Shown here in pieces: positions 7,955 to 15,961 of a stretch of DNA of 32,648 nt; within the stretch, counting starts at the first letter, position 1; the number at the start of each line of letters is the position of its first letter. The notes below the pieces were generated by a model, which was given only the letters and a program-made list of their open reading frames with translations, was not told the origin of the DNA and did no database searches. Origin of the DNA: an uncultured Dorea sp. (GTDB lineage Bacteria > Bacillota > Clostridia > Lachnospirales > Lachnospiraceae); contig CAJTVY010000042.1 of assembly GCA_910579925.1 (NCBI GenBank), positions 1-32,648 of the forward strand. Direction: 5' to 3'. The position numbers and the translations under genes were made by a program.

Positions 7955-7988
7955 TGAAAAAAACCATCCCGCATAAAGCAGAATGGTC
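7955..7988 (-). terminator. Terminator of SPKTGE gene B
   Basis: Mirror copy of the terminator at 7829-7862: ACCATTCTGC / GCGGGATGGT read on the minus strand, followed by seven T's. It ends the sortase-SPKTGE B transcript. Confidence 0.8.
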
Positions 7989-8147
7989 TCTTTCTATCAC
8001 ACACAATAACAGTTATGTCATATCACTTATTTTTTTTAACGTAGGTGTAAGTTCCCTACAAATTCAGTACACAGTTAACAATTCTGTGAGGGAATTGATT
8101 ATTTTTTACCAGAATTGTTAGTCTATGCTGTTAAAAATTCTAACGAA

Positions 8148-8771
8148 TTACTCACCTGTCTTAGGAGAAGTTGTTCTAGCTACAGTCTTAGTCTTAGGAG
8201 CAACTACATCGCCCTTCCAGTCAACTTCAACGATCTTGCCGTTAGACATAACCTTGAAGAATGTAACTGGTGAGAATGCATCCATCTCAGCCTCGATAGC
8301 CCAGCCTGTTGCTGCATTGTATACTAACTTACCTTCGATTAAGCTATAAGTTCCATCTGCATTCTTATGAAGACCATAAACAACCTTACCTTCAACGAAT
8401 CCATCTTTGTCCTTAACATTGTTTACATTGAAACTGAATACAGTCTTGCCGCCCGGTACTTTTGCACCTTCCTCAAGCCATGTTCCTGTCTCTGCATCGT
8501 ATAAGCGGTAATCACCAGCAAAGATAACCTCTGCGTTTGCTGCGATATTTGGCTTATTCTTCTCTAACCAGTTCATTGCCTCGTCAGCGATCTCCTGAAC
8601 TTCTTTCTCAGTAGCTGTGTTGATAGCTCCAAGATCTCCGCCGTTTGCCCAGCCATTAGCGCTAGGAACTTTATCAGGACTCTTATTGTCGTCTGCTGCA
8701 AATGCTGTCATGCTCATACCCAGGCAAAGTGCGCCTGCAGTAATTAAAGCAACTAATTTTTTTAATTTCAT
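8148..8771 (-). CDS. Secreted protein with tail-less C-terminal SPKTGE motif (copy B)
   Basis: Paralogue of copy A, 207 aa, lying directly after the intact sortase in the same orientation. The signal peptide (MKLKKLVALITAGALCLGM, cleavage after AFAA) is near-identical; the mature domain differs over most of its length but keeps LHKNADGTYSL and DAFSPVTFFKV. It ends VARTTSPKTGE followed by TAA, again without hydrophobic helix or basic tail. The shared, precise end in two diverged proteins argues the tail-less form is functional rather than a chance truncation. An AAAGGAG precedes the ATG. Being next to a class B sortase, it is the natural candidate substrate. How a sortase would use a motif lying at the extreme C-terminus is unknown; a mature protein released outside the cell is an alternative. 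Confidence 0.87.
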   Translation of the reverse strand: MKLKKLVALITAGALCLGMSMTAFAADDNKSPDKVPSANGWANGGDLGAINTATEKEVQEIADEAMNWLEKNKPNIAANAEVIFAGDYRLYDAETGTWLEEGAKVPGGKTVFSFNVNNVKDKDGFVEGKVVYGLHKNADGTYSLIEGKLVYNAATGWAIEAEMDAFSPVTFFKVMSNGKIVEVDWKGDVVAPKTKTVARTTSPKTGE

Positions 8772-8808
8772 ACCTAATTACTCCTTTCTTATTCTGTTAC
8801 TTTGTGTG

Positions 8809-8837
8809 ATTATATATTAAAGCCTTATATGCCTTAA
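8809..8837 (-). promoter_or_regulatory. Candidate promoter of SPKTGE protein B
   Basis: TTAAGG, 17-bp spacer, TATAAT in the 80-bp gap after the sortase gene, within the leader shared by both arms. It suggests the substrate is made in excess over the sortase. Confidence 0.5.
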
Positions 8838-8851
8838 TATCCAACTAACTA

Positions 8852-9658
8852 TTACTGTTCCCGCGTCGCATTCACCATCCATCTTTCATTCGGCGACGTG
8901 GCGATACAGGTAGATAACGTAATAATTCCAGTCTCCTGTGTTACGTTTACATCCATGTTGACATGGCCGTTAATGGAACTTCTAAGTTCATCCAGATACT
9001 TCTGAAAATCATCCGGATAAGTAAAATTATAACTTTCCATCAGATACCGATCGTCAAAAACGACTGTTGCAAATACTCTATATTTCAAAGTCTGATTTGG
9101 CAAATAGATATAGATGTATGGATTTGCATCAAAAAACGCCTGGTCTTCATAAAGATGAAGGTCTGCGAACATGCTTCCATTCTTCATATCATGTCCATAA
9201 ATAATCGTAACTGGATCGGTAAATTCTTTTGAATTATACTTCTCCGTATAAATCGTCCCCGGAAGTCCTTCTTTCTTCTCAATCGTATGATTCAGATAAT
9301 AATCATCCGGTTCCGTCTCACTCTGGAGAATCGGGTAATCCACATTCGTTCCCGGTATCCAGATCCACCCGTATACATCCGGGTTCATTGCCTGAGCAGC
9401 AGTAAAATCAATCTTCCGATTCATAGGATCATTAGGATCCTCCTCTATCGTAGCCTGCTCTTTCAGCTTTTCATATTCTTCCTGGGTCTTATCCGGGTCG
9501 GCAGTCTTAGCTTCCTCTTCGGCAACCTTCGCTTTCTCCTTGGAAGAGTACATATAAAATCCGACTCCTCCTCCTGCAACAAGCACTAACACAATCGCCA
9601 GGATAATAATCAGTTTCGAATTCCCGGAAGATTTCTTCTGTTTCTTATCTTGCTCCAT
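8852..9658 (-). CDS. Class B sortase
   Basis: Membrane-bound transpeptidase that cleaves sorting motifs (NPxTN or (S/P)PxTG type) and links proteins to peptidoglycan. From the ATG at 9658 the 268 residues include a short cytosolic Lys-rich start, a membrane helix (about 14-34), a charged linker, and the sortase barrel. Catalytic His156 lies in IIYGHDMKNGSMF, Cys251 in TLSTCIATS and Arg259 in NERWMV. The helical insertion between strands before the Cys (YPDDFQKYLDELRSSI) is characteristic of class B. An earlier in-frame ATG at 9673 overlaps the GGAGGAG that serves the 9658 start. It follows the LCP gene by 54 bp and precedes its probable substrate, so the three form a surface-assembly operon. 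Its 3' third is duplicated at 6717-6979. Confidence 0.92.
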   Translation of the reverse strand: MEQDKKQKKSSGNSKLIIILAIVLVLVAGGGVGFYMYSSKEKAKVAEEEAKTADPDKTQEEYEKLKEQATIEEDPNDPMNRKIDFTAAQAMNPDVYGWIWIPGTNVDYPILQSETEPDDYYLNHTIEKKEGLPGTIYTEKYNSKEFTDPVTIIYGHDMKNGSMFADLHLYEDQAFFDANPYIYIYLPNQTLKYRVFATVVFDDRYLMESYNFTYPDDFQKYLDELRSSINGHVNMDVNVTQETGIITLSTCIATSPNERWMVNATREQ

Positions 9659-9712
9659 TGGTCTCTCCTCCATAACTTTATCTTACTATGATTGTTCTCC
9701 ATAATCAACCCT

Positions 9713-10918
9713 TTACGGAATCTCTTTGTAAAAATTATTGATAACAATCTCTTTCAGCTGGTCAGTATTCACATGATATTCCATATATTCCCCCCAGGAC
9801 ACCTCACCGGGAATCGCCACCATATCCTCCGCGTTCATGGAAATATTCAACAGCTCCGGCACCAGGTATGCAATATCTTCCACCGTAATATTCGTGTACA
9901 TATTCCCCTGAAGATTCTGATACATGGTAAGAGGAAGCGTCATATCATTCTTTACCGCTTCTTTCGCCGTTGCGAAATAATTGGTCATGTACTGCTTCTG
10001 ACGTTCCAGCCGCTGCAGACTGCTTCCTTTCACATCAAGATCTCTCTCCCGGACATAATCCTCCGCCATCTTCCCCTTCAGATGAATCGTCTCGCCGGCA
10101 TGATAGGTTCCCGTAGAACCTTCAATATCCTCAAGGACCTGCACGTCCACGCCGCCAATCGCATCATTTAAAATCGGAATAGCCGAAAGGTTAATCGAAC
10201 AATATCTCTGTATCGGTACTTTAAAAAACAGGTTCGACACCGCATCCACCATCAGCTCAGCGCCTTCGGCAGCCGTCTGCCCATATGCATGCTGTGAAGT
10301 CAGCTGTATATTCTCGGTTCTCACAAAATATCCTGCCGAATCAACCACCTTAACCGGAACAATCGTATCTCTCGGAATCGCAAAGATCTTCATCTGTCCG
10401 CTCTCTATATTCAGACTGACCAGGATTACGGCATCCGCAAATCCTTCTCCGCCAGTCTCAAGACCTGTAATCGCTGTCTTCTCCTCAATCGGAACATCCT
10501 TGGCAATTCCCAGGCAAAGAAAGTTAATCACGTCTTCATTATACTGATATTTTTTATCGTTATATGTAATGTAAAGTCCTTCCTGTGCTTCCGCCGAATC
10601 TCCGGCAGCCGCAACATTCGTCTTGAGATTTTTTTCACCCTGTGCACGCAAATAGAAGAAGCCACCCGTTAATCCTGCAATACCGACAACAATAACCGCT
10701 ATCAGGCCTAACATTATCTTCTTCCATCTCTTTGAGCTGCGATGCTTCCTGTGCTCATGGTGTCCATGCTTATGCCTATGCCGGTGTCCATCATCATCCC
10801 AAGAGTCATCATCAAGAGGCCTGTCTTCGAAAGAATCCTCATAAAGGACTTCGATTGAAAAATCCGAGGAATCCCCTTTACTATCTACTTCGGGGAAAAA
10901 GTCGTTATTTTTTTTCAT
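9713..10918 (-). CDS. LytR-CpsA-Psr (LCP) family protein with His-rich cytosolic tail
   Basis: LCP enzymes transfer lipid-linked polymers (teichoic acid, capsule) to peptidoglycan on the outer membrane face. From the ATG at 10918 (401 aa): an acidic N-terminus, a stretch of about 20 residues with alternating His/Arg/Lys (GHRHRHKHGHHEHRKHR), one membrane helix (about 68-88), then the LCP domain with FADAVILVSLN, AIPRDT and the arginine cluster YVRERD...LQRLERQKQYM. The His-rich cytosolic segment is unusual and could bind metal or nucleotide; this is a guess. An upstream ATG at 10930 overlaps the GGAGG that serves 10918. It heads the LCP-sortase-SPKTGE B operon from a strong promoter at 10975-11002. 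Confidence 0.9.
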   Translation of the reverse strand: MKKNNDFFPEVDSKGDSSDFSIEVLYEDSFEDRPLDDDSWDDDGHRHRHKHGHHEHRKHRSSKRWKKIMLGLIAVIVVGIAGLTGGFFYLRAQGEKNLKTNVAAAGDSAEAQEGLYITYNDKKYQYNEDVINFLCLGIAKDVPIEEKTAITGLETGGEGFADAVILVSLNIESGQMKIFAIPRDTIVPVKVVDSAGYFVRTENIQLTSQHAYGQTAAEGAELMVDAVSNLFFKVPIQRYCSINLSAIPILNDAIGGVDVQVLEDIEGSTGTYHAGETIHLKGKMAEDYVRERDLDVKGSSLQRLERQKQYMTNYFATAKEAVKNDMTLPLTMYQNLQGNMYTNITVEDIAYLVPELLNISMNAEDMVAIPGEVSWGEYMEYHVNTDQLKEIVINNFYKEIP

Positions 10919-10974
10919 CATTGCCTCCATATATCAGTCCACTATCAAAAATAAATGATTGCTTTCTATTAAGA

Positions 10975-11002
10975 ATTATACTTTATTTCCTAGGAATGTC
11001 AA
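10975..11002 (-). promoter_or_regulatory. Promoter of the LCP-sortase operon
   Basis: Consensus TTGACA (10997-11002), 16-bp spacer, TATAAT (10975-10980) on the minus strand; the transcript would start near 10968, about 50 bases before the LCP start. Confidence 0.8.
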
Positions 11003-11088
11003 GTAAAAACGAAAAGTTTTATCTGGAATAAATAACAAAAATAATTTACACCAATGAATCTTATCCTGTCATTTTACCTAAATCATAA

Positions 11089-11131
11089 AGAATAATAAGG
11101 ATAGAAGCCGGTCTCCTCTCCTTATTATTCT
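11089..11131 (-). terminator. Terminator of clpB
   Basis: Perfect 13-bp stem AGAATAATAAGGA / TCCTTATTATTCT with a 17-base loop, followed on the minus strand by a T-rich tail. It begins 13 bp after the clpB stop. Confidence 0.8.
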
Positions 11132-11143
11132 ATAGCAGTTCTC

Positions 11144-13738
11144 TTATTCCTTAGCAACGCCGCAGTATGCTTTTAAATTCCCATCGACCACGTCAAGCAC
11201 CACCGTATCCTGCGCCCCCACGTCGCCCTGGAGCATAAGCCTTGCCGCCAGAGTCTCCACATTCTTCTGCAGATATCGCTTCAGCGGTCTCGCCCCGTAG
11301 GACGGGTCATATCCCCCCTCCACCACGTAACTTTTCGCCGCTTCCGTCAGCTTAATGAAAATCTCCCTGTCCGCCAGACGCTTGTTCACATCTGCGACCA
11401 GCAAGTCTATAATATGGTAAATATCCTCTTTCGTCAACGGTTTAAACAGAATTATTTCATCCAGACGATTCAGAAATTCCGGTCTGAAATGTTCCCTCAG
11501 ATCTTCCATCACCATCTTCTGGCTTTCCTGACTGATATTTCCCTGTTCATCAATTCCTTCTAATAAATAAGAAGAACCGATATTCGAGGTCATAATCAGA
11601 ATCGTATTCTTGAAATCCACGGTGCGTCCCTGGGAATCTGTAATCCGCCCGTCATCCAGCACCTGCAGCAGCACGTTAAACACGTCTGGATGAGCTTTTT
11701 CCACCTCGTCAAAGAGTACCACTGAGTACGGCTTCCTGCGAACCGCCTCTGTAAGCTGTCCGCCCTCGTCGTACCCTACATATCCCGGAGGCGCTCCAAT
11801 CAGTCTGGACACAGAATATTTCTCCATATATTCACTCATGTCGATCCGCACCATGTTGCCCTCATCGTCGAACAGGCTCTCTGCAAGCGCTTTGGCAAGT
11901 TCCGTCTTCCCAACGCCTGTAGGCCCTAGGAACAGGAATGAACCAATAGGCTTCGTGGGATCTTTGATTCCCGCCTTGGAACGGATGATCGCCTCTGTCA
12001 CCAGTTCTACCCCTTCATCCTGTCCGATCACCCTCTTATGAAGTTCTTCTGCCAGATGAAGCGTCTTGCTGCGCTCGCTTTCATTTAATTTTGCAACCGG
12101 AATCCCTGTCCAGCGGGATACGATCTTCCCGATATCATCGTCCGTCACGCTTTCATGTACCAGGGATTTATCTTCGTCTCTCAGCTTATCTTCCTCTGCC
12201 TCAAGCCGCTTCTGTAACTGGGGCAGCCTTCCATACTGCAGTTCTGCGGCCTTGTTCAGATCATAAGACTGCTGCGCCTTCTCAATGTCCTTGTTCACCT
12301 GCTCAATCTCTTCCCTAAGCTTACGAACTCGTTCCACATCCACCTTCTCATTGTCCCACTGGGCTTTCTTTCCTGCGAAATCTTCCCGAAACTCAGCAAG
12401 CTCCTGCTGAAGATGTTCCAGACGTTCCCGGCTTAACCGGTCATCTTCTTTCTTAAGAGCCGCCTCTTCGATCTCCATCTGCATAATCTTCCTCTGCAGT
12501 TCATCAAGTTCCGTCGGCATAGAATCAAGTTCCGTCTTAATCAGCGCACATGCCTCGTCAACCAGGTCGATTGCCTTATCGGGAAGGAAGCGGTCGGAAA
12601 TATAACGTTCCGACAATGTCGCAGCCGCAACCAGAGCACTATCTGTAATCTTTACCCCATGGAATACTTCGTAGCGTTCCTTCAGACCCCTGAGAATAGA
12701 AATCGCCTCCTCCACTGTCGGCTCTTCCACCATGACCGGCTGGAAACGCCGTTCCAGAGCGGCGTCCTTCTCGATATACTGCCGGTATTCGTCCAGGGTC
12801 GTTGCACCGATACAGTGAAGTTCTCCCCTTGCCAGCATAGGTTTCAGCATATTGCCCGCATCCATGGCTCCGTCCGTCTTGCCTGCTCCCACAATGGTAT
12901 GCAGCTCATCAATAAACAGGATGATCCGCCCGTCGCTGCTTTTTACATCCTCCAGCACTGCTTTCAGACGCTCTTCGAATTCTCCGCGGTATTTTGCGCC
13001 GGCTACCAGCGCTCCCATATCCAAGGAGAAAATGGTCTTGTCTTTTAGTCCTTCCGGCACGTCGCCCCGAACGATTCTCTGTGCCAGTCCTTCTACTACC
13101 GCCGTCTTACCGACTCCAGGTTCCCCGATCAGCACCGGATTGTTCTTCGTCTTCCGTGAAAGGATACGAATTACGTTACGGATCTCTGAATCACGCCCGA
13201 TTACCGGGTCCAGTTTCTGTTCTCTGGCGCGTTCCACAAGGTCAGAACCATATTTATTCAAAGTGTCATAGGTATCTTCCGGATTGTCGCTGGTCACTCG
13301 CTGATTACCTCTGACCGTTGACAACGCCTTTAGAAAATCATCTCTTTTGATACCCATTTCCCGAAAAATCGCTTTGACTTCTCTATTCGGATATTTCAGA
13401 AGCGACAGAAAAATGTGTTCGACAGATACATACTCGTCCCCCATGTGCCTGGCTTCGTCTTCGGCATGAATGAGCGCTTTGTTCAGATCCTGTCCGATAT
13501 ACTGCTGGCCTCCCTGCACCTTGGTACGCTTTCTCAGCGCCTCCTCCGCCCGGTTGATTACAGAATCCTTACTAATCCCCATCTTTTCCATGAGTTTAAG
13601 AATCAGACTGTCTTCCTGGGTAAGCAGCGCATAGAACAGATGCTCCTGTTCAATCTCCTGGTTGCCGTATTCCAGCGCCGCACGCTCACAGTTCTTTACT
13701 GCCTGCATAGATTTCTGCGTAAACTTATTTATATTCAT
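11144..13738 (-). CDS. clpB: ATP-dependent disaggregase ClpB
   Basis: Hsp100 chaperone that threads aggregated proteins through a hexameric ring together with DnaK. The 864 residues cover the standard ClpB plan: N-domain with two Clp repeats (1-145), first AAA+ module with GEPGVGKT (205-212) and IDELH (about 276-280), the coiled-coil middle domain (about 405-525) that marks ClpB rather than ClpA/C, and a second AAA+ module with GPTGVGKT (605-612). The pore loops KYRGEFE and GYVGYDEGGQ are intact. Start supported by AAGGAGG. Upstream lies a CIRCE operator, so HrcA repression and heat induction are expected. An integrated element ends exactly at this operator but leaves the promoter intact. Confidence 0.98.
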   Translation of the reverse strand: MNINKFTQKSMQAVKNCERAALEYGNQEIEQEHLFYALLTQEDSLILKLMEKMGISKDSVINRAEEALRKRTKVQGGQQYIGQDLNKALIHAEDEARHMGDEYVSVEHIFLSLLKYPNREVKAIFREMGIKRDDFLKALSTVRGNQRVTSDNPEDTYDTLNKYGSDLVERAREQKLDPVIGRDSEIRNVIRILSRKTKNNPVLIGEPGVGKTAVVEGLAQRIVRGDVPEGLKDKTIFSLDMGALVAGAKYRGEFEERLKAVLEDVKSSDGRIILFIDELHTIVGAGKTDGAMDAGNMLKPMLARGELHCIGATTLDEYRQYIEKDAALERRFQPVMVEEPTVEEAISILRGLKERYEVFHGVKITDSALVAAATLSERYISDRFLPDKAIDLVDEACALIKTELDSMPTELDELQRKIMQMEIEEAALKKEDDRLSRERLEHLQQELAEFREDFAGKKAQWDNEKVDVERVRKLREEIEQVNKDIEKAQQSYDLNKAAELQYGRLPQLQKRLEAEEDKLRDEDKSLVHESVTDDDIGKIVSRWTGIPVAKLNESERSKTLHLAEELHKRVIGQDEGVELVTEAIIRSKAGIKDPTKPIGSFLFLGPTGVGKTELAKALAESLFDDEGNMVRIDMSEYMEKYSVSRLIGAPPGYVGYDEGGQLTEAVRRKPYSVVLFDEVEKAHPDVFNVLLQVLDDGRITDSQGRTVDFKNTILIMTSNIGSSYLLEGIDEQGNISQESQKMVMEDLREHFRPEFLNRLDEIILFKPLTKEDIYHIIDLLVADVNKRLADREIFIKLTEAAKSYVVEGGYDPSYGARPLKRYLQKNVETLAARLMLQGDVGAQDTVVLDVVDGNLKAYCGVAKE

Positions 13739-13806
13739 AGTACAGCCTCCTTTTTAATGCTGAATTGATTGGTGTTCTATTTACAATATAACATTAATAC
13801 TTTTTA

Positions 13807-13833
13807 TTAGCACTGTCAATAGGCGAGTGCTAA
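13807..13833 (-). promoter_or_regulatory. CIRCE operator (HrcA site) and promoter of clpB
   Basis: TTAGCACTG-N9-GAGTGCTAA, one base from the CIRCE consensus TTAGCACTC-N9-GAGTGCTAA. On the minus strand a TTGACA (-35, at 13814-13819) lies between the arms and TATTAA follows, so HrcA binding would cover the promoter. The right arm GAGTGCTAA is also the first nine bases of the 60-bp repeat that bounds the neighbouring integrated element. Confidence 0.9.
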
Positions 13834-13884
13834 AATTGTGTGAAAATTTTATAAAGTACTGGTTTAATGCGGTTTCCAGTGTTT
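13825..13884 (+). repeat. Left attachment-site repeat and integrase arm sites
   Basis: Shares with 20746-20805 an exact 21-base block (TGAAAATTTTATAAAGTACTG) apart from flanking near-matches, plus ATGCGGTTTCCAGT. Between it and the integrase gene, TGACATA occurs three times in direct orientation (13908, 13919, 13936), the expected look of integrase arm-binding sites. Confidence 0.7.
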
Positions 13885-13943
13885 ATATATTTCTATTTTA
13901 CCCATTTTGACATACGATTGACATATTTTTTCTTCTGACATAC

Positions 13944-13976
13944 AAAAAACCCACCGCCGATATTGCTGACGGTGGA
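13944..13976 (-). terminator. Terminator of the integrase transcript
   Basis: Stem CCACCG(CC) / CGGTGG read on the minus strand, followed by six T's, 8 bp after the integrase stop. Confidence 0.75.
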
Positions 13977-13983
13977 TTCTTAC

Positions 13984-15168
13984 TTAAAAATTGATTACAT
14001 TGTCAATTCTCTGCACTTCCTTTTCGGTTCTCTCAAAGCTGCTGTGATTATACACATTCATTGTGATACTTGCATCAGAATGTCCCATGACGTTCTGCAA
14101 TGCCTTTATATCCATTCCTGCGGATGCAAGTAAGGTACACCCGGTATGCCTTAAAATATGCGCTGACAGGTGCGGTGTTGTTTCTTCAGGATGCGCTTTA
14201 TTATACGCCTTTTCCATATTCAGCAGAAAACTATTGACCGCATTTATCGCAAATGGCTGTCCGTTGCCACTGACAAATACAAAATTGCTATATCCATCCT
14301 CTTCTGCATCGCTCCGTCTACCTAATATTAGATTCTGCTTTCTTAACTTCACAAACGCCCTGTGAACTGTTTCCGTCATGGGGATGGTTCTTTTCCCAGC
14401 ATCCGTTTTGGGTTCACTCACATGGAATTTACATCCGTCACCAAAGTTTTTATATATCAGTTGGTGATTTACGCTGACTGTACGGTTTTTCATGTCTATA
14501 TCGTTCCATGTAAGGCCTGTAAGTTCCCCACACCGCAAACAAGTGCCGATTGCGATTGTAAGGAATGGAACATGAACGGAATATGTACCGCTGTTTATGC
14601 AAAAATCCATCAGCCTTTTTATTTCATCCTCTGACAACGGTATCTTCTCCTTGGCATCCTGCTTGATGTTTTCCATTGCGCCCTTTGCCGGATTCTTCCT
14701 TATAAAATCAGAATCAACCGCCAATTCAAAGGATGAAAAAATCAGATTGTGAATCAGTTTGATTGTGTTCCGCTTTAATCCTGCCTTGACACAATCGGTA
14801 TAAAACGCCTTGACGTGTACTTGCTTTATATCCGAAATCTTTTTCTTTCCAATAGCAGATGCTTCCACAGTGTTGTGCCACATTCTGTTATAATTCTCTC
14901 TTGTGGTTGCCCTTAAATCATTCTTCAATTCCATGTGCATCTTAAAAAGCTGATTCAGCGTGATTTTGCCGCTTGCATTGCCAATTCCGTCCAGTAAATC
15001 CCGTTCTATCTCTTTTTCCATTTCACGCAATGACAATAAATCTTTCGCATATACATAACATCTTTTTCCGGAAGCATCCAGGTATAAATAATGGTATCTT
15101 CCATCTGTGCGCTCATGCTCGCCTTTCCGCAAAACTCGCCCTTTGCTGTCTTTTCGCTTTTCTGCCAT
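13984..15168 (-). CDS. Tyrosine site-specific integrase
   Basis: Integrase/recombinase that inserts and excises the element. 394 aa, close to Tn916-type integrases: an N-terminal arm-binding domain (GRYHYLYLDASGKRCYVYAKDL, about 23-45), SAM-like core-binding domain (about 65-165), and catalytic domain with Arg in GTCLRCGELTGL, Lys in EPKTDAGKRTIP, HILRHT, and VMGHSDASITMNVYNH with the Tyr nucleophile. All five catalytic positions are present, so it looks active. It is the last gene of a leftward operon whose promoter at 15843-15871 is overlapped by a palindromic operator, implying repression by the adjacent XRE protein. Its closeness to the left repeat supports the element boundary. Confidence 0.95.
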   Translation of the reverse strand: MAEKRKDSKGRVLRKGEHERTDGRYHYLYLDASGKRCYVYAKDLLSLREMEKEIERDLLDGIGNASGKITLNQLFKMHMELKNDLRATTRENYNRMWHNTVEASAIGKKKISDIKQVHVKAFYTDCVKAGLKRNTIKLIHNLIFSSFELAVDSDFIRKNPAKGAMENIKQDAKEKIPLSEDEIKRLMDFCINSGTYSVHVPFLTIAIGTCLRCGELTGLTWNDIDMKNRTVSVNHQLIYKNFGDGCKFHVSEPKTDAGKRTIPMTETVHRAFVKLRKQNLILGRRSDAEEDGYSNFVFVSGNGQPFAINAVNSFLLNMEKAYNKAHPEETTPHLSAHILRHTGCTLLASAGMDIKALQNVMGHSDASITMNVYNHSSFERTEKEVQRIDNVINF

Positions 15169-15228
15169 ATAGAACCTCCTCTCGCTTTAAATTACAGCAG
15201 GGAGAACCAAACCGTCCTCCCCACTTCT

Positions 15229-15396
15229 CTACAAAACGCTTCCAAATATGATTACATAGTCTTTCAAATGCTCTAATACCGTTTTCTGGACATAATCAAG
15301 AAGTGCATCCGTATCATAAGAAAAATTATTTTCGTCCAGTGTACCATTGTTTAATAAATCCTCAGCGATTGCCTTTGCCATCTCAGTTCGATTCAT
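15229..15396 (-). CDS. Small hypothetical protein, coupled to the gene before it
   Basis: 55-aa acidic protein beginning MNRTEMAKAIAEDLL and ending IIFGSVL. Its ATG lies inside the end of the preceding gene (15383-15574), giving translational coupling, and it is followed by the integrase 60 bp later. No family recognised. The position between regulator and integrase is where excisionase or directionality factors often sit, but I see no winged-helix pattern. Conserved coupling is the main reason to accept it. Confidence 0.55.
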   Translation of the reverse strand: MNRTEMAKAIAEDLLNNGTLDENNFSYDTDALLDYVQKTVLEHLKDYVIIFGSVL

Positions 15397-15574
15397 CACA
15401 AACACCTACTTTCTCCTGCTGAACTTCAAGATATGTCTTCGCAAATGTATAAATCTTTATAAGGTCTTGGGTATCGTTAATCTGTTGCATAATCGCGGTA
15501 AACCATAAGGCAGTGCGTTTCTTTTCTTCCCTCAATATATCAAAAGCGAGTGTTGTGTTTTTCTGTTTTTTCAT
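15383..15574 (-). CDS. Small hypothetical protein, first gene of the integrase operon
   Basis: 63 aa from the ATG at 15574 (MKKQKNTTLAFDILREEKKR...); a second in-frame ATG at 15586 is directly adjacent to the AAAGGA and so too close to use it. Mostly helical, Lys/Glu-rich, with a central AIMQQINDTQDLIKIYTFAKTYL. No recognised domain. It is the first gene after the operator-controlled leftward promoter and overlaps the next small gene by 14 bases. Confidence 0.55.
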   Translation of the reverse strand: MKKQKNTTLAFDILREEKKRTALWFTAIMQQINDTQDLIKIYTFAKTYLEVQQEKVGVCDESN

Positions 15575-15783
15575 AATTTTTACCATTCCTTTCTTGTGCC
15601 GGATATGGTATGATTTTTTATATCCGGCTTTGCTATGTGTCCGGGTTACTTGCCCTTGTCAGAGGTTGCGGCTCTGTGAGGGCATTTTTATTTTCTTTTA
15701 ATCTGCATACACCTCCTTTCTTTGGCTCACCCTATATGGCAATTCCTGCTGCTGTCAGATAGCCAGATTAAAGAATGTCCGTT

Positions 15784-15928
15784 ATCACTAAGAAAAAGTG
15801 ACGAATATTTTTAAGAAATGTTATTCATCACTTACAAGTGATATTATAGACTATATTAGTTTCATTGCCAACACTTATTGCAAATATATATCACTTTTTT
15901 ATTGTTTTTATTTATTTTAAGTGATATA
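15784..15928. promoter_or_regulatory. Divergent promoter/operator region of the element's XRE switch
   Basis: Three sites share ATCACTT/AAGTGAT: an imperfect one at 15784-15801, a perfect palindrome ATCACTT-AC-AAGTGAT at 15827-15842, and split 10-base arms TATATCACTT (15887-15896) and AAGTGATATA (15919-15928). Leftward promoter: TTGGCA (15866-15871), 17-bp spacer, TATAAT (15843-15848), with the palindrome covering the start point. Rightward: TTGTTT (15902-15907), 17-bp spacer, TATAAT (15925-15930), with a site over the -10 box. This is the pattern of a Cro/CI-like repressor controlling both itself and the integrase operon. The rest of 15587-15783 holds no gene I can support. Confidence 0.75.
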
Positions 15929-15961
15929 ATGAATTTATCTTATAAGAAAGAGGGTGTAAAC

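Larger units (their letters stand above)
7676..8147. other. Centre of the inverted duplication; two facing terminators, no gene
   Basis: 472 bases between the convergent SPKTGE genes. The outer parts are near-identical inverted copies sharing AAGTGATATGACATAACTG and a TGTGTGTGATA segment. Between the two terminator hairpins about 90 bp (7863-7954) are unique. I see no coding sequence here. Confidence 0.75.
7955..9113 (-). repeat. Right arm of ~1.15-kb inverted duplication
   Basis: Same modules as the left arm in reverse, but here continuous with the complete sortase gene. Similarity to the left arm fades around 9113, upstream of the codons for NQTLKYR in the sortase, marking the duplication boundary. 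This is therefore probably the parental copy. Confidence 0.85.

Noticed and set aside
12659..13314. Several plus-strand open frames across clpB
   Set aside because: All are opposite to conserved ClpB domains and are unlike any protein; composition shadows.
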